This document shows, in pieces, positions 40,006 through 49,241 of a stretch of DNA of 64,000 nt. Source of the stretch: Lachnospiraceae bacterium. Its GTDB lineage: Bacteria > Bacillota > Clostridia > Lachnospirales > Lachnospiraceae. How positions within the stretch are numbered: position 1 is the first letter of the stretch; every line of letters starts with the position of its first letter. The notes beneath the pieces were generated by a model. The model worked only from the letters and a program-made list of their open reading frames with translations, had not been told where the DNA came from and made no database searches. Location of the stretch: assembly GCA_024697065.1 (NCBI GenBank), contig JAILGE010000030.1, positions 1 through 64,000 of the forward strand, read 5' to 3'. Made by a program: the position numbers and the translations under genes.

Positions 40006-41391
40006 ATGGAGATCAAACAGGAGTTTAAACGTACAGCAACCAGAAATTACATCGCGGTAGAAAAAGCAGAAGGTTACAGGGATGATTATCAGATCACAAT
40101 GATAATGGAAAATAATATAAAGGGACTGCTTAAGATGGAGAACCGCCAGACGGACGGGAGGGAATATCTATACTATGACATCAGTTCCCTGCAGCCGCTC
40201 ATAAGGATGTACGAGCATAAAGGATTAAGCGGCATGGATATCAGGAGCACTGTACGAAATATCGTAAATGCTCTGAAGGAAGCGGATGAATATATGCTAG
40301 AAATGTCCCACATAGTTTTATCACCTTCATGCATTTATACGGATCCGGATGACAGAAGTATCCATATGATGTTTTATCCGTATGATGAAGATAAAGAAAT
40401 GAAAGGGATGATGGAACTTGCGGAATTCTTTCTTGAGAGGATAGAAAGAAGCGATCCTGATGCGGCGGTTTTTGCTTATAATTTCTACAAAACTGTAAGA
40501 AAAGAAAATTATGTTCTTGCGGATCTGGAAGCGGTCGCTGATGAAGGCATTGTTCAAAAAGACGGAGTAAAGGGAGTGTCATCTGTAAGGCAAAATGATG
40601 GCCCCGGAAAAATATTTAACAGTGAGAACAGACAGTTAACCTCGTCCAAATGTGAAACTATAAATATATGTAAGCGCACACCGACAAAAGCTTCGCAGGA
40701 TGAGAAGATACCGTTTGCGCTTTTGGCGGGGGGATTTTCCCTCATGGCAGTTATATGTCTCCTCGTGATGTCGGGAATTATCCCGGGGGTTGGTCAGAAC
40801 GCAGGAGAGAAGATAGTTGCTGCCGCTCTGGCAGTTTCATTCCTGGCGGCTTTGATAGTGTGTACCGTAAACCGTTTAAAAAAAGATAAACCCACTGACC
40901 TGAAAAATTCAATGAATACGGAACGGGCCGAAACAGATAAAACTGCAATGGATGGATCCGTACCGGAAAAACCCGATGATTTCGACAGCTTTTTTAATGA
41001 TATGACACCCGGTGATCTGAATGGCGAAGACAGTAAAAAAGAAAATGTATCCGGGAATGAAAATACATTCGGAAAAACAGTATTTCTTTCCGATGACAAT
41101 GAAAAACCCGATAACATTCTTGAGGACAGGAAAGGAAAGGAGTACAGGATAGATCATTTTCCCTTTCTTATAGGTAAGATGGCGGATTCGGCAGATCTTG
41201 TTCTAAATGACAGGACCGTAAGTCGTATTCATGCACGGATAACCACGGAGAATGATCATTACTTCATTCAGGATTGCAATTCTACCAACGGGACCTTTTT
41301 AAACGGGATGGAGCTTAAGGGCGATGAGATGGCGATGTTATCCAAAAACGATGAGATAGAGATAGGACACGTAAAACTAAACTACAGGTGA
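40006..41391 (+). CDS. DUF6382-FHA membrane protein of the Tad locus
   Basis: 461 residues. A DUF6382-like N-terminal domain (about 5-185; resembles an inactive kinase-like module), a linker, two membrane helices (about 230-250 and 265-285), an acidic linker, and a C-terminal FHA domain (about 385-461) with LIGK, VSRIHARI and NSTNGTFLNG. FHA domains bind phosphothreonine, so the pilus machinery is probably linked to Ser/Thr kinase signalling. GGAG at 39991 and TAGGAG at 39999 precede the ATG at 40006. Last gene of the locus. Confidence 0.8.
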   Translation: MEIKQEFKRTATRNYIAVEKAEGYRDDYQITMIMENNIKGLLKMENRQTDGREYLYYDISSLQPLIRMYEHKGLSGMDIRSTVRNIVNALKEADEYMLEMSHIVLSPSCIYTDPDDRSIHMMFYPYDEDKEMKGMMELAEFFLERIERSDPDAAVFAYNFYKTVRKENYVLADLEAVADEGIVQKDGVKGVSSVRQNDGPGKIFNSENRQLTSSKCETINICKRTPTKASQDEKIPFALLAGGFSLMAVICLLVMSGIIPGVGQNAGEKIVAAALAVSFLAALIVCTVNRLKKDKPTDLKNSMNTERAETDKTAMDGSVPEKPDDFDSFFNDMTPGDLNGEDSKKENVSGNENTFGKTVFLSDDNEKPDNILEDRKGKEYRIDHFPFLIGKMADSADLVLNDRTVSRIHARITTENDHYFIQDCNSTNGTFLNGMELKGDEMAMLSKNDEIEIGHVKLNYR

Positions 41392-41531
41392 TGAGAAGTT
41401 ACCGGTTCGGATACGGGATATTTGATCGGTAATGAACATGAGGAGCGTGTATAATACAGATTGAAGCATATTAACTGATGATCCCGTATTTCGTAATGAA
41501 GGTAAAGAGCGGATCGGAAAGGCGGATTCCT

Positions 41532-43031
41532 ATGTCATCTAAATTTGTAATGTCTCTTGATGCAGGTACCACAAGCAACAGATGCATGATATTTGATCAT
41601 ACCGGACGTGTGGTCTCTATGGTTCAAAGGGAGTTCACTCAGATATATCCGAAACCGGGGTGGGTGGAGCATGATGCCAATGAGATCTGGTCCACAATGC
41701 TTGGAGTTGCGGTGGAGGCAGTACAGAAAGCTGCTTTGTCGGCTGAGGATATTGCTGCCATCGGTATCACAAATCAAAGAGAGACTACCATAGTTTGGGA
41801 TAAGCTGACGGGAGAGCCGGTTTGTAATGCGATAGTATGGCAGTGCCGCAGGACTGCCGAATATTGCGATACTCTTAAGAAAAAAGGTCTCACCGATATG
41901 ATACGCAGTAAGACGGGACTGGTGATAGATGCATATTTTTCCGGAACAAAGCTTAAGTGGATCCTTGATAACATTCCCGGAGTAAGAGAAAGAGCACGCA
42001 GGGGAGAGTTGTTATTCGGAACAGTGGAAACATGGCTTATATGGAAGCTTACCAAAGGTCTTGTTCACATAACCGACTATTCCAATGCTGCCAGGACAAT
42101 GATGTTCAATATCAACACTCTTTCCTGGGACAGTGACATCCTTAAGGAATTTGATATACCTGAATGCATGTTGCCGAAGCCCCTGCCATCCTCTGAAGTG
42201 TACGGGATGGCTGATGCGGTTTGGTTCGGCAGGGAGATACCAATCGCAGGGGCTGCAGGTGATCAGCAGGCTGCACTCTTCGGACAGAATTGCTTTAACA
42301 AAGGTGAAGCCAAGAATACATACGGGACAGGGTGTTTTCTCCTTATGAATACGGGAGATAAGCCTGTTTACTCAGAAAACGGCCTGGTAACGACCATAGC
42401 CTGGGGGAGAGGAGGCAGGGTTAATTATGCCCTTGAAGGTTCCGTATTTATAGCCGGGGCTTCTATACAGTGGTTACGTGATGAGATGCGTCTTATCGAA
42501 TCCTCGGCCGATTCCGAATATATGGCGGAGAAAGTAAAAGATACCAACGGCTGTTATGTAGTGCCTGCTTTTACGGGTCTTGGGGCGCCTTACTGGAATC
42601 AGTACGCGAGAGGAACCATAGTAGGTATAACACGCGGTGTCAACAAATATCACATCATAAGGGCGGTTCTGGAGTCCATAGCCTACGAAACCCATGATGT
42701 GTTAAAAGCCATGGAAGCCGATTCGGGCATAAAGATTGAAATGCTCAGAGTTGATGGTGGAGCAAGCGCCAACGATTTCCTGATGCAGACACAGGCAGAT
42801 ATCATAAACAGAAAAGTTGTGAGACCCGCCTGTGTTGAAAGTACCGCCATGGGTGCTGCTTATCTGGCCGGTCTTGCTACGGGATTTTGGAAGTCTGAGG
42901 AAGATATCAAGCTCCACAACAGTACAGACAGGATATTTGATCCCATGATAGGTGATGATGAAAGGCAGAAAAGGATAGAAGGCTGGCAGCGTGCGATAAG
43001 AACTGCTTCATTCTGGGCTGATGAAGGATAA
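41532..43031 (+). CDS. glpK: Glycerol kinase
   Basis: 499 residues, FGGY kinase: [10 protein letters not shown] (ATP loop), [34 protein letters not shown] and [13 protein letters not shown]. Phosphorylates glycerol to sn-glycerol 3-phosphate. The ATG at 41532 is preferred because family members begin just before the ATP loop; GGAAAGGCGG lies upstream. An ATG at 41478 in frame has no ribosome site. A TATAAT (41450-41455) lies upstream. No glpF or glpD adjacent. Confidence 0.93.
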   Translation: MSSKFVMSLDAGTTSNRCMIFDHTGRVVSMVQREFTQIYPKPGWVEHDANEIWSTMLGVAVEAVQKAALSAEDIAAIGITNQRETTIVWDKLTGEPVCNAIVWQCRRTAEYCDTLKKKGLTDMIRSKTGLVIDAYFSGTKLKWILDNIPGVRERARRGELLFGTVETWLIWKLTKGLVHITDYSNAARTMMFNINTLSWDSDILKEFDIPECMLPKPLPSSEVYGMADAVWFGREIPIAGAAGDQQAALFGQNCFNKGEAKNTYGTGCFLLMNTGDKPVYSENGLVTTIAWGRGGRVNYALEGSVFIAGASIQWLRDEMRLIESSADSEYMAEKVKDTNGCYVVPAFTGLGAPYWNQYARGTIVGITRGVNKYHIIRAVLESIAYETHDVLKAMEADSGIKIEMLRVDGGASANDFLMQTQADIINRKVVRPACVESTAMGAAYLAGLATGFWKSEEDIKLHNSTDRIFDPMIGDDERQKRIEGWQRAIRTASFWADEG

Positions 43032-43057
43032 GACTTAAAACCGTATTTTCAGCGCTC

Positions 43058-43110
43058 TTGTATAACCCCTCGGATATGTACTATAATTTAAACACACATA
43101 TCCAAGGGGT
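43058..43110 (+). promoter_or_regulatory. Promoter embedded in an inverted repeat that can mask the ribosome site
   Basis: Inverted repeat of 15 positions with one mismatch: arms 43065-43079 (ACCCCTCGGATATGT) and 43096-43110 (ACATATCCAAGGGGT). The loop contains TATAAT (43082-43087), with TTGTAT (43058-43063) 18 nt upstream as -35. The right arm contains AAGGGG, the ribosome site of the gene at 43119. It may be an operator, a terminator for glpK, or an RNA switch. Confidence 0.6.
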
Positions 43111-43118
43111 AATTTTAT

Positions 43119-44258
43119 ATGATATTTGTTCCGGCAGAAAAACTTAAGGCGGGTATGCGGTTAGCCAGACCGATCTTCAACAAGACCGGTGTTCTTTTGT
43201 ATGACCGCAATACAAAGCTTACCAGACAGGGTATTTCCAGTATAAGGAATTTCAACCTTATTGGTGTTTATATCCTGGAACCGGCAGAGCCGCTTCCTCC
43301 GTTAACAGAGGAAGACAGAGCATTTGAACGCTTTCAGACAATGGGAGTGTTTGCGCTTCGTGACGTGCTCTCGGAGCTTCGTCAGTATGGAAATGAAGGC
43401 CCCTTGATAAAACTTACGGATGAGATCATAAGGCACTATGGCCTGAAACCCGGCAAGATTACTTTTACACAGAATCTCAGAAGCGCGGAGGACAATGTAT
43501 ATAAGCATTCTCTCAATACAGCCATCCTTTCCGCCGCCATATTCAGCAAGCTTTCCACAGACCCTAACAGTGCAAGAAGAGTTGTTATGTCTGCACTTCT
43601 TCATGACATGGGATTGTTGGACATTCCTGCGCCCATACTTCATAAGACGACGGGAGAGCTTACGGAAGAAGATTATGCCGTGATCGATAAGTGCAGGGTA
43701 AACGGACACAATCTTATCCTTGAGAAATGTCATCTCGACAGTACGATTTTGAAGAATATTGCCATGCTCATCAGAGATATCAAGGAGAGGCGCGATGATT
43801 TCCACACGGTAAGCATCGTTCCGGATATGCAGCTTGAGACCCTCAAGACAGCATTTCTTTTTGATACTCTTACTGCCATGAAAATGGGGGAGGAGCCCAA
43901 GTCGGATATTGAGGCTTACAGATTTCTTCATCACCCCCGCAATCATGTAAATGCACAGACCGTTAAGGCTCTTACGCAGGCCATAAAGATAGTGCCGGTG
44001 GGATGCTGTGTCAGATTTACCAATGGTGACAAAGGTATAGTTCTGACTGAAAATGAAGACGATATCCTTCGCCCCTTCGTATTGTCATTCCGTGACAACA
44101 AGATATATAACCTCTCGGACGGTAAAGTGTTTGAGAAGATCCAGATAGCTGATGTACTCAAGACCATGGACAACAGACACATTATGACAGACCAGTACGA
44201 GAAATACAGAGAGGCGCTTAAGACCGGAAAAGTCAAGGCCGTTTCTCTGGAAACGTAA
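43119..44258 (+). CDS. HD-GYP-like protein with degenerate GYP motif
   Basis: 379 residues. An N-terminal DUF3391-like segment (FVPAEKLKAGMRLARPIFNKTG) is followed by an HD domain with YKHSLNTAILS and LLHDMGLLDIP (the HD dyad), the order of HD-GYP c-di-GMP phosphodiesterases. However the HHExxDGxGYP motif is missing (the region reads LIRDIKERRDDFH). It therefore probably lacks normal c-di-GMP hydrolysis and may bind a nucleotide or act as a sensor. Downstream GH2 gene begins 30 nt later. Confidence 0.75.
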   Translation: MIFVPAEKLKAGMRLARPIFNKTGVLLYDRNTKLTRQGISSIRNFNLIGVYILEPAEPLPPLTEEDRAFERFQTMGVFALRDVLSELRQYGNEGPLIKLTDEIIRHYGLKPGKITFTQNLRSAEDNVYKHSLNTAILSAAIFSKLSTDPNSARRVVMSALLHDMGLLDIPAPILHKTTGELTEEDYAVIDKCRVNGHNLILEKCHLDSTILKNIAMLIRDIKERRDDFHTVSIVPDMQLETLKTAFLFDTLTAMKMGEEPKSDIEAYRFLHHPRNHVNAQTVKALTQAIKIVPVGCCVRFTNGDKGIVLTENEDDILRPFVLSFRDNKIYNLSDGKVFEKIQIADVLKTMDNRHIMTDQYEKYREALKTGKVKAVSLET

Positions 44259-44288
44259 TAAGTAATCAGACTAAGGGATCGGATAAAT

Positions 44289-46811
44289 ATGATCAAAGAA
44301 AGTTTATGTGGTGATGGCTGGCTCGTAAGAGAAAAAGGCGCGGCCAGCGGATATAAGGCAAAAGCACCCTGTTCTGTTCTGTCTGTTCTCATGGAACAGA
44401 AACAGATCGATAATATCTATTACAGGGAAAACGAAAAGAACGCATTTGCCTGCCTTGAAAAGGATTATGAATTTATAAAGAATTTTTCCGTGGGTGGCGA
44501 GCACATGCAGCAGGAGTCTGTTGAGCTCGTTTTTTACGGTCTGGATACATGTACCGAGATCTATCTGAATGATGAGCTCCTGGGACGTACCAGGAATATG
44601 CATCGCACCTATCGTTATCAGGTCAAGGATAAGATACGTGTGGGAGCAAATGAGCTTCGCATAGTATTCGAGTCACCTCTCAGATATATTTCGGAATACA
44701 GACCCGAGGACAATAAAAAATCGGATTATTCGCCCACCGGCGCGGTTTTCGGAGGACAGTACCTCCGTAAGCCCCACATGATGTTTGGATGGGATTGGGC
44801 ACCTTCGTTACCCGATATAGGGATTTTCAGGGATATCACGATAGAAAGTTTCTCTAAGGTAAGGATAGGAGATGTATTTTTTTCACAGGATCATTACGGA
44901 GACGAGCTTATCGTCAGAGTAGATCCCATATTGGAATACACAGATCCCATACCTGTTGAGATCGCTGTCAATATCACGGGCGAGGAAGAGAGAACCGTGA
45001 TGACCAGAATGCCGGAGCCCGGAACAATAGAGTCGGATCCCGGTGAGAATGAATTTGTGATCCCTATCCAGTCGCCTCAGTTGTGGTGGCCCAACGGAAT
45101 GGGACCCCAGCCTCTTTACACGGTTAAGGTCTCTGTTAGAAAAGCTGACAAGGCCTATGACGAGAAGACATATCAGATAGGACTCCGTACCATAGAGGTT
45201 GAAAGGAAGAAAGACGAAAAGGGAGAATCCTTCTGTTTTGTTGTAAACGGCAGAAAGATGTTTGCCCGCGGAGCTGACTATGTTCCGGAAGATTCTGTTT
45301 TTTCCAATATCTCAGAGAAGAAAACAGTGTCTCTTGTTGAAAATGCGGCGAAGGCCAATTTTAACTGCCTGCGCGTATGGGGAGGCGGTTATTATCCGTC
45401 TGATGCTTTTTATGAAGCATGCGACAGATTCGGTATCGTTGTATGGCAGGATCTTATGTTTGCCTGCAATACATATGAGATGACAAGACAGTTTGAGAGA
45501 ACGGTACTTTCCGAGATCCATGACAATGTCAGCCGTATCCGTCATCATGCATGTCTGGGACTCTGGTGCGGTAATAACGAGATTGAATCCTTCTGGGCCG
45601 GGAACGGGGTATTATCAAAGGAACCTTTAGCTCTTAAGTCCGACTACGTAAAGCTTTTTGAGTATCTGCTTCCCCGTGCAGTTGCGGCAGATGATTCACA
45701 GACTTTTTATTGGAATTCTTCTCCTTCGTCGGGAGGCAGTTTTGATGCTCCGGATGATGAAAGCAGGGGAGATTCTCATTACTGGGATGTATGGCACGGT
45801 AACGGAGTGATAGAAGATTATAAAAAGCACGACTTCAGATTTTTATCTGAGTTCGGCTTCCAGTCTTTCCCTGGGATCAAAACCGTAAAAGCCTTTACCG
45901 GCGAGGTAGACAGGAATATCTTCTCTCCTGTGATGGAAGATCATCAGAAGTCTCCCGATGGAAACGGTAAGATCCTTCAGCATATAGCAAGGAATTTCAG
46001 ATATCCCAAAGATTTTGTTCAGTTCCTGTATGTCAGTCAGATCATGCAGGGAATGGCAGTGAAGTATTGCGTAGAGCATATGAGACAAAAGCGCGGTACC
46101 TGCATGGGAACTATTTTCTGGCAGTTCAATGACTGCTGGCCCGCCGTTTCATGGTCATCCGTGGATTATTACGGAAGATGGAAGGCGCTTCAGTATATGG
46201 CAAGGAAATTCTACGCTCCCGTAGTGGGAAGTATAGATGTTGAAGGCACTTCGGTACGTGCATTTGCCGTAAATGACAGTAATGAAGCACTGACAGTCAA
46301 GGTCCGCACCGCACTTTGCTCCATGGATGGTAAAGAGCATATACATTATGTGGAGTCCATAAAGCTCCCTCCCGACAGCTCCGTGGCTCTTAAGGTTCAT
46401 GATTTCAGCAGACAGCTGGAAGAGAACTTTAAGCGTGATGTTTTTGTATGTGTTGATTTTGAGTTTTCCAACGGTATAAAGCAGACAGAAGATGCTGTAT
46501 TTGTTCCTTACAAGCATCTCAATCTGAAAGAAAACGGCGTGGAGATATATGCTGATGAGAAAGACGATGTATATGAGATCACCATCGAGAGTGAAGTATA
46601 TACACCGTTTGTAATGGTTGAATTATCAAGGGGAGATGCCGTATTCTCCGACAATGTGGTGACTGTATTTAAGGATCGTCCCGCTGTTATCACAGTCAAT
46701 AAGGATGAGATCGAGAATGCAACATTTGAATCTCTGGATGATTTTATCGATTCTCTTGTGGTCTATACTCTCCAGGGCTCATTTGATATGGGCGATGTGA
46801 TATACAGTTGA
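44289..46811 (+). CDS. GH2 beta-mannosidase
   Basis: 840 residues, no signal peptide. Domain order: jelly-roll N-terminal domain (about 1-190), immunoglobulin-like domain, TIM barrel (about 300-620) and C-terminal beta domain. VWGGGYYPSDAFYEACD, LWCGNNEIE (acid/base Glu) and FLSEFGFQSFP (nucleophile Glu) are typical of beta-mannosidases. It would hydrolyse beta-mannosides or mannooligosaccharides imported into the cell. Confidence 0.9.
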   Translation: MIKESLCGDGWLVREKGAASGYKAKAPCSVLSVLMEQKQIDNIYYRENEKNAFACLEKDYEFIKNFSVGGEHMQQESVELVFYGLDTCTEIYLNDELLGRTRNMHRTYRYQVKDKIRVGANELRIVFESPLRYISEYRPEDNKKSDYSPTGAVFGGQYLRKPHMMFGWDWAPSLPDIGIFRDITIESFSKVRIGDVFFSQDHYGDELIVRVDPILEYTDPIPVEIAVNITGEEERTVMTRMPEPGTIESDPGENEFVIPIQSPQLWWPNGMGPQPLYTVKVSVRKADKAYDEKTYQIGLRTIEVERKKDEKGESFCFVVNGRKMFARGADYVPEDSVFSNISEKKTVSLVENAAKANFNCLRVWGGGYYPSDAFYEACDRFGIVVWQDLMFACNTYEMTRQFERTVLSEIHDNVSRIRHHACLGLWCGNNEIESFWAGNGVLSKEPLALKSDYVKLFEYLLPRAVAADDSQTFYWNSSPSSGGSFDAPDDESRGDSHYWDVWHGNGVIEDYKKHDFRFLSEFGFQSFPGIKTVKAFTGEVDRNIFSPVMEDHQKSPDGNGKILQHIARNFRYPKDFVQFLYVSQIMQGMAVKYCVEHMRQKRGTCMGTIFWQFNDCWPAVSWSSVDYYGRWKALQYMARKFYAPVVGSIDVEGTSVRAFAVNDSNEALTVKVRTALCSMDGKEHIHYVESIKLPPDSSVALKVHDFSRQLEENFKRDVFVCVDFEFSNGIKQTEDAVFVPYKHLNLKENGVEIYADEKDDVYEITIESEVYTPFVMVELSRGDAVFSDNVVTVFKDRPAVITVNKDEIENATFESLDDFIDSLVVYTLQGSFDMGDVIYS

Positions 46812-46815
46812 TTTT

Positions 46816-46844
46816 TTGACCCATTCAGTGGTTTGTGTTATAGT
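46816..46844 (+). promoter_or_regulatory. Promoter of the phosphodiester glycosidase operon
   Basis: TTGACC (46816-46821), 17-nt spacer, TATAGT (46839-46844), about 40 nt before the ATG at 46884. Confidence 0.7.
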
Positions 46845-46883
46845 TACGTGCGTTATGGCAATTTGAAGATTAGCGCATTAGTT

Positions 46884-48023
46884 ATGAAGAAATTATTCCA
46901 AGCCCTCGGATGGGTCTTTCTGTTTTTAATAACTGCTCTGGGTGTGACTTTTGTTACACTCTGGCTTCTTATGTACATGTTCTGTAACGGTCCCTCGGAA
47001 TCCGCAAAGAAAACATTCGTTGCCACCATGCTTGAAACAGGTGGCCTTAAGTTTGTCGTATCCTGGTATATGACGGATGATGAGGTCATGTCCATAATGA
47101 ATGAAGGGATCGCGTCTGCTGCACCTGTAACGGAAAAATCTGCCGATACGGATGCTTCTCTTGTGAATATGAATGAAAACGGTACGGTATCCGGCAATCT
47201 GGGAGACGGTGCTGTGGACAGTTCCATTCCGCAGATATTAAAGGATGCATATGCTCAGGATACGGATGGAGACGGTCTGATACTGGTGCCGGTAACTTCA
47301 CATACTTTTTCCGGCGGACTGTTGGTGGTAAGGGATCCTTCCCGTATACGGATTTCTTCTTCATATCCCTGGTCTGATGAAACCAGAAATAAAAACGGTC
47401 TTACTGTAGGAGAGCACTGCGAACAGTCAGGTGCTGTTGCGGGTATTAATGCGGGAGAATATGTTACTTCCGGTACAAACTGGGGCGGAATGCCGGTGGG
47501 AGTCGTGGTCGAGGACGGAGAGATATTATACAACGGTCCCGGTTACGGTGACGTTATGGTAGGTTTTAATTCGGATAATGTATTGATCCTTACCGATGTG
47601 GGCGGTATGTCCGCATCTTCATTTGAAGCTTACGTAAAAGAGAATAACATAACCGATGCTGCTTCTTTTAAAGATATGGCAGGCGGAAATATCAACCATT
47701 TCACAAAGCTTATCGTTAACGGTGAGGCTGTTGAGCTTGGAGGAAAAGGTATCGGCGCAAATCCCCGTACTGCCATAGGACAGTGTGCGGATGGTACAGT
47801 ACTCTTTCTTTGCACGGACGGACGCGGAACGGGTGGACATCTTGGCGCGACGGGGCAGGATCTGATAAATGTCATGCTGCAGTACGGCGCGGTGAATGCC
47901 GCAAATCTGGATGGCGGCAGTTCCTCATCTCTTTATTATGAAGGTGAATATGCAGTCACTTCCACACACATGAGATATGCCGATACATCCAGAAGAGTTC
48001 CGACTGCATTTGTAGTGGAGTAA
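46884..48023 (+). CDS. Phosphodiester glycosidase (NAGPA/DUF2233) family, membrane-anchored
   Basis: 379 residues. One N-terminal helix (about 7-30), then an extracellular domain. Residues about 170-379 match the NAGPA/DUF2233 fold: GINAGEY, VGFNSDN, GANPRTAIGQCADGTVL and ANLDGGSSSSLY are the conserved blocks, including the acid in LDGGSS. Family members remove sugars from phosphodiester-linked glycans and act in envelope glycan processing. The N-terminal ATG at 46884 follows a weak ribosome site; an earlier TTG at 46833 lies inside the promoter. Confidence 0.88.
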   Translation: MKKLFQALGWVFLFLITALGVTFVTLWLLMYMFCNGPSESAKKTFVATMLETGGLKFVVSWYMTDDEVMSIMNEGIASAAPVTEKSADTDASLVNMNENGTVSGNLGDGAVDSSIPQILKDAYAQDTDGDGLILVPVTSHTFSGGLLVVRDPSRIRISSSYPWSDETRNKNGLTVGEHCEQSGAVAGINAGEYVTSGTNWGGMPVGVVVEDGEILYNGPGYGDVMVGFNSDNVLILTDVGGMSASSFEAYVKENNITDAASFKDMAGGNINHFTKLIVNGEAVELGGKGIGANPRTAIGQCADGTVLFLCTDGRGTGGHLGATGQDLINVMLQYGAVNAANLDGGSSSSLYYEGEYAVTSTHMRYADTSRRVPTAFVVE

Positions 48024-48038
48024 CAGATATAAGCAGGT

Positions 48039-49217
48039 ATGGATAAGCACAGTAAAAAAAAGATCAAGGAAAAAAAGAGCCGCATGCCTCGGATTTATCT
48101 TTCATATCTGGGCATACTTATCTTGCTTATGCTCATTTTGCTGATGTATGCCAGAAAGAGTCTGATACTCTATGAGTGTTCACAGCCAGACCGTATACTT
48201 GAAAGCATATCGGAATCTCTTTCCCGTAACGGTATAACCAACTTTGTTACTGCGGAAAAGAGCACGGACGGCGAAGACAAGGTATCATACGAGATACCGG
48301 TCACCGTTTCCGTAAGCTGCAATGATTATGAAGAAGTAAAAGATTATGTGACAGAACTTGGGAAGGATCTTTCTCAGAGTGAGATCACATATTATAAGAC
48401 TACAGAGGATTTTGCTTCCGGAAAAGTAACATATACCGCATATCTCGGAAACCGCCGATTTGCGGATGTGGTACTCGGTTCGAAGGGGAGCAAAACAAGG
48501 CTTAAATATCTGACTATCGTTGACTGGTGTCCGGAATCTATAACTGTATATAGGGACTCGGATACATATGATATCAATATCACCATTCCTGAGAACTGCA
48601 CCGCATGGGTAAACGGGAAAGAAATAAGTGAGGACCTTGTAACATCATCCGAACCGGTGGAAGCGCTTGCATATTGCAGCGAGTACACGGAGATACCTGA
48701 CATCGTTACCGTAAGATTAAACGGCTTTTATGATCCTGCTGAAGTAACGGTAAAGGATGATGCCGGCAACAGTCTTGAAGTTACGGAAGTGAGCGATGAA
48801 GCAAGCGGTAACAGGGAGTATAAGTGTGAATTTCCCTCTCCTGACATGCCTTCGGATCTTAGGAGTATGGTACTCGAAATGGCAGAAGATTATTCGCGCT
48901 TCTTTACCAGAGATCTTCCCGGAGCTACGGTAAGCATCGATCCTATAAGAGATCTTTTTCCCGAGGGTTCGGACTACCTGACGCTTGCGGAAACATACCG
49001 CCGTCAGGATATGGAGATCATCGTAGCGCATACAGGTACCGAATTTATTGACGAAGAAGTATCGGATTACACGGTTTATACGGATAAATGCTTCTCATGC
49101 CGGATCGTTTTTACGAAAACAATGCAGATGGGAAACCAGACCGTTACGGATAACACGGACAGTGTATATTATTTTGTTAATACAGATGGTGAGTGGAAGA
49201 TAGCCGATATTGAATGA
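48039..49217 (+). CDS. Membrane-anchored protein, TcaA-like/NTF2-like
   Basis: 392 residues. Basic N-terminus, one helix (about 20-42), then several beta-rich extracellular domains; the arrangement (repeat-like domains with a conserved VYRD...VNGK and a C-terminal NTF2-like fold ending DGEWKIADIE) resembles TcaA/YvbJ-type proteins linked to cell-wall stress and glycopeptide response. 15 nt after the phosphodiester glycosidase, so the same operon. Confidence 0.6.
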   Translation: MDKHSKKKIKEKKSRMPRIYLSYLGILILLMLILLMYARKSLILYECSQPDRILESISESLSRNGITNFVTAEKSTDGEDKVSYEIPVTVSVSCNDYEEVKDYVTELGKDLSQSEITYYKTTEDFASGKVTYTAYLGNRRFADVVLGSKGSKTRLKYLTIVDWCPESITVYRDSDTYDINITIPENCTAWVNGKEISEDLVTSSEPVEALAYCSEYTEIPDIVTVRLNGFYDPAEVTVKDDAGNSLEVTEVSDEASGNREYKCEFPSPDMPSDLRSMVLEMAEDYSRFFTRDLPGATVSIDPIRDLFPEGSDYLTLAETYRRQDMEIIVAHTGTEFIDEEVSDYTVYTDKCFSCRIVFTKTMQMGNQTVTDNTDSVYYFVNTDGEWKIADIE

Positions 49218-49241
49218 TAGAGGCCGGATCGTTTTTATAAA

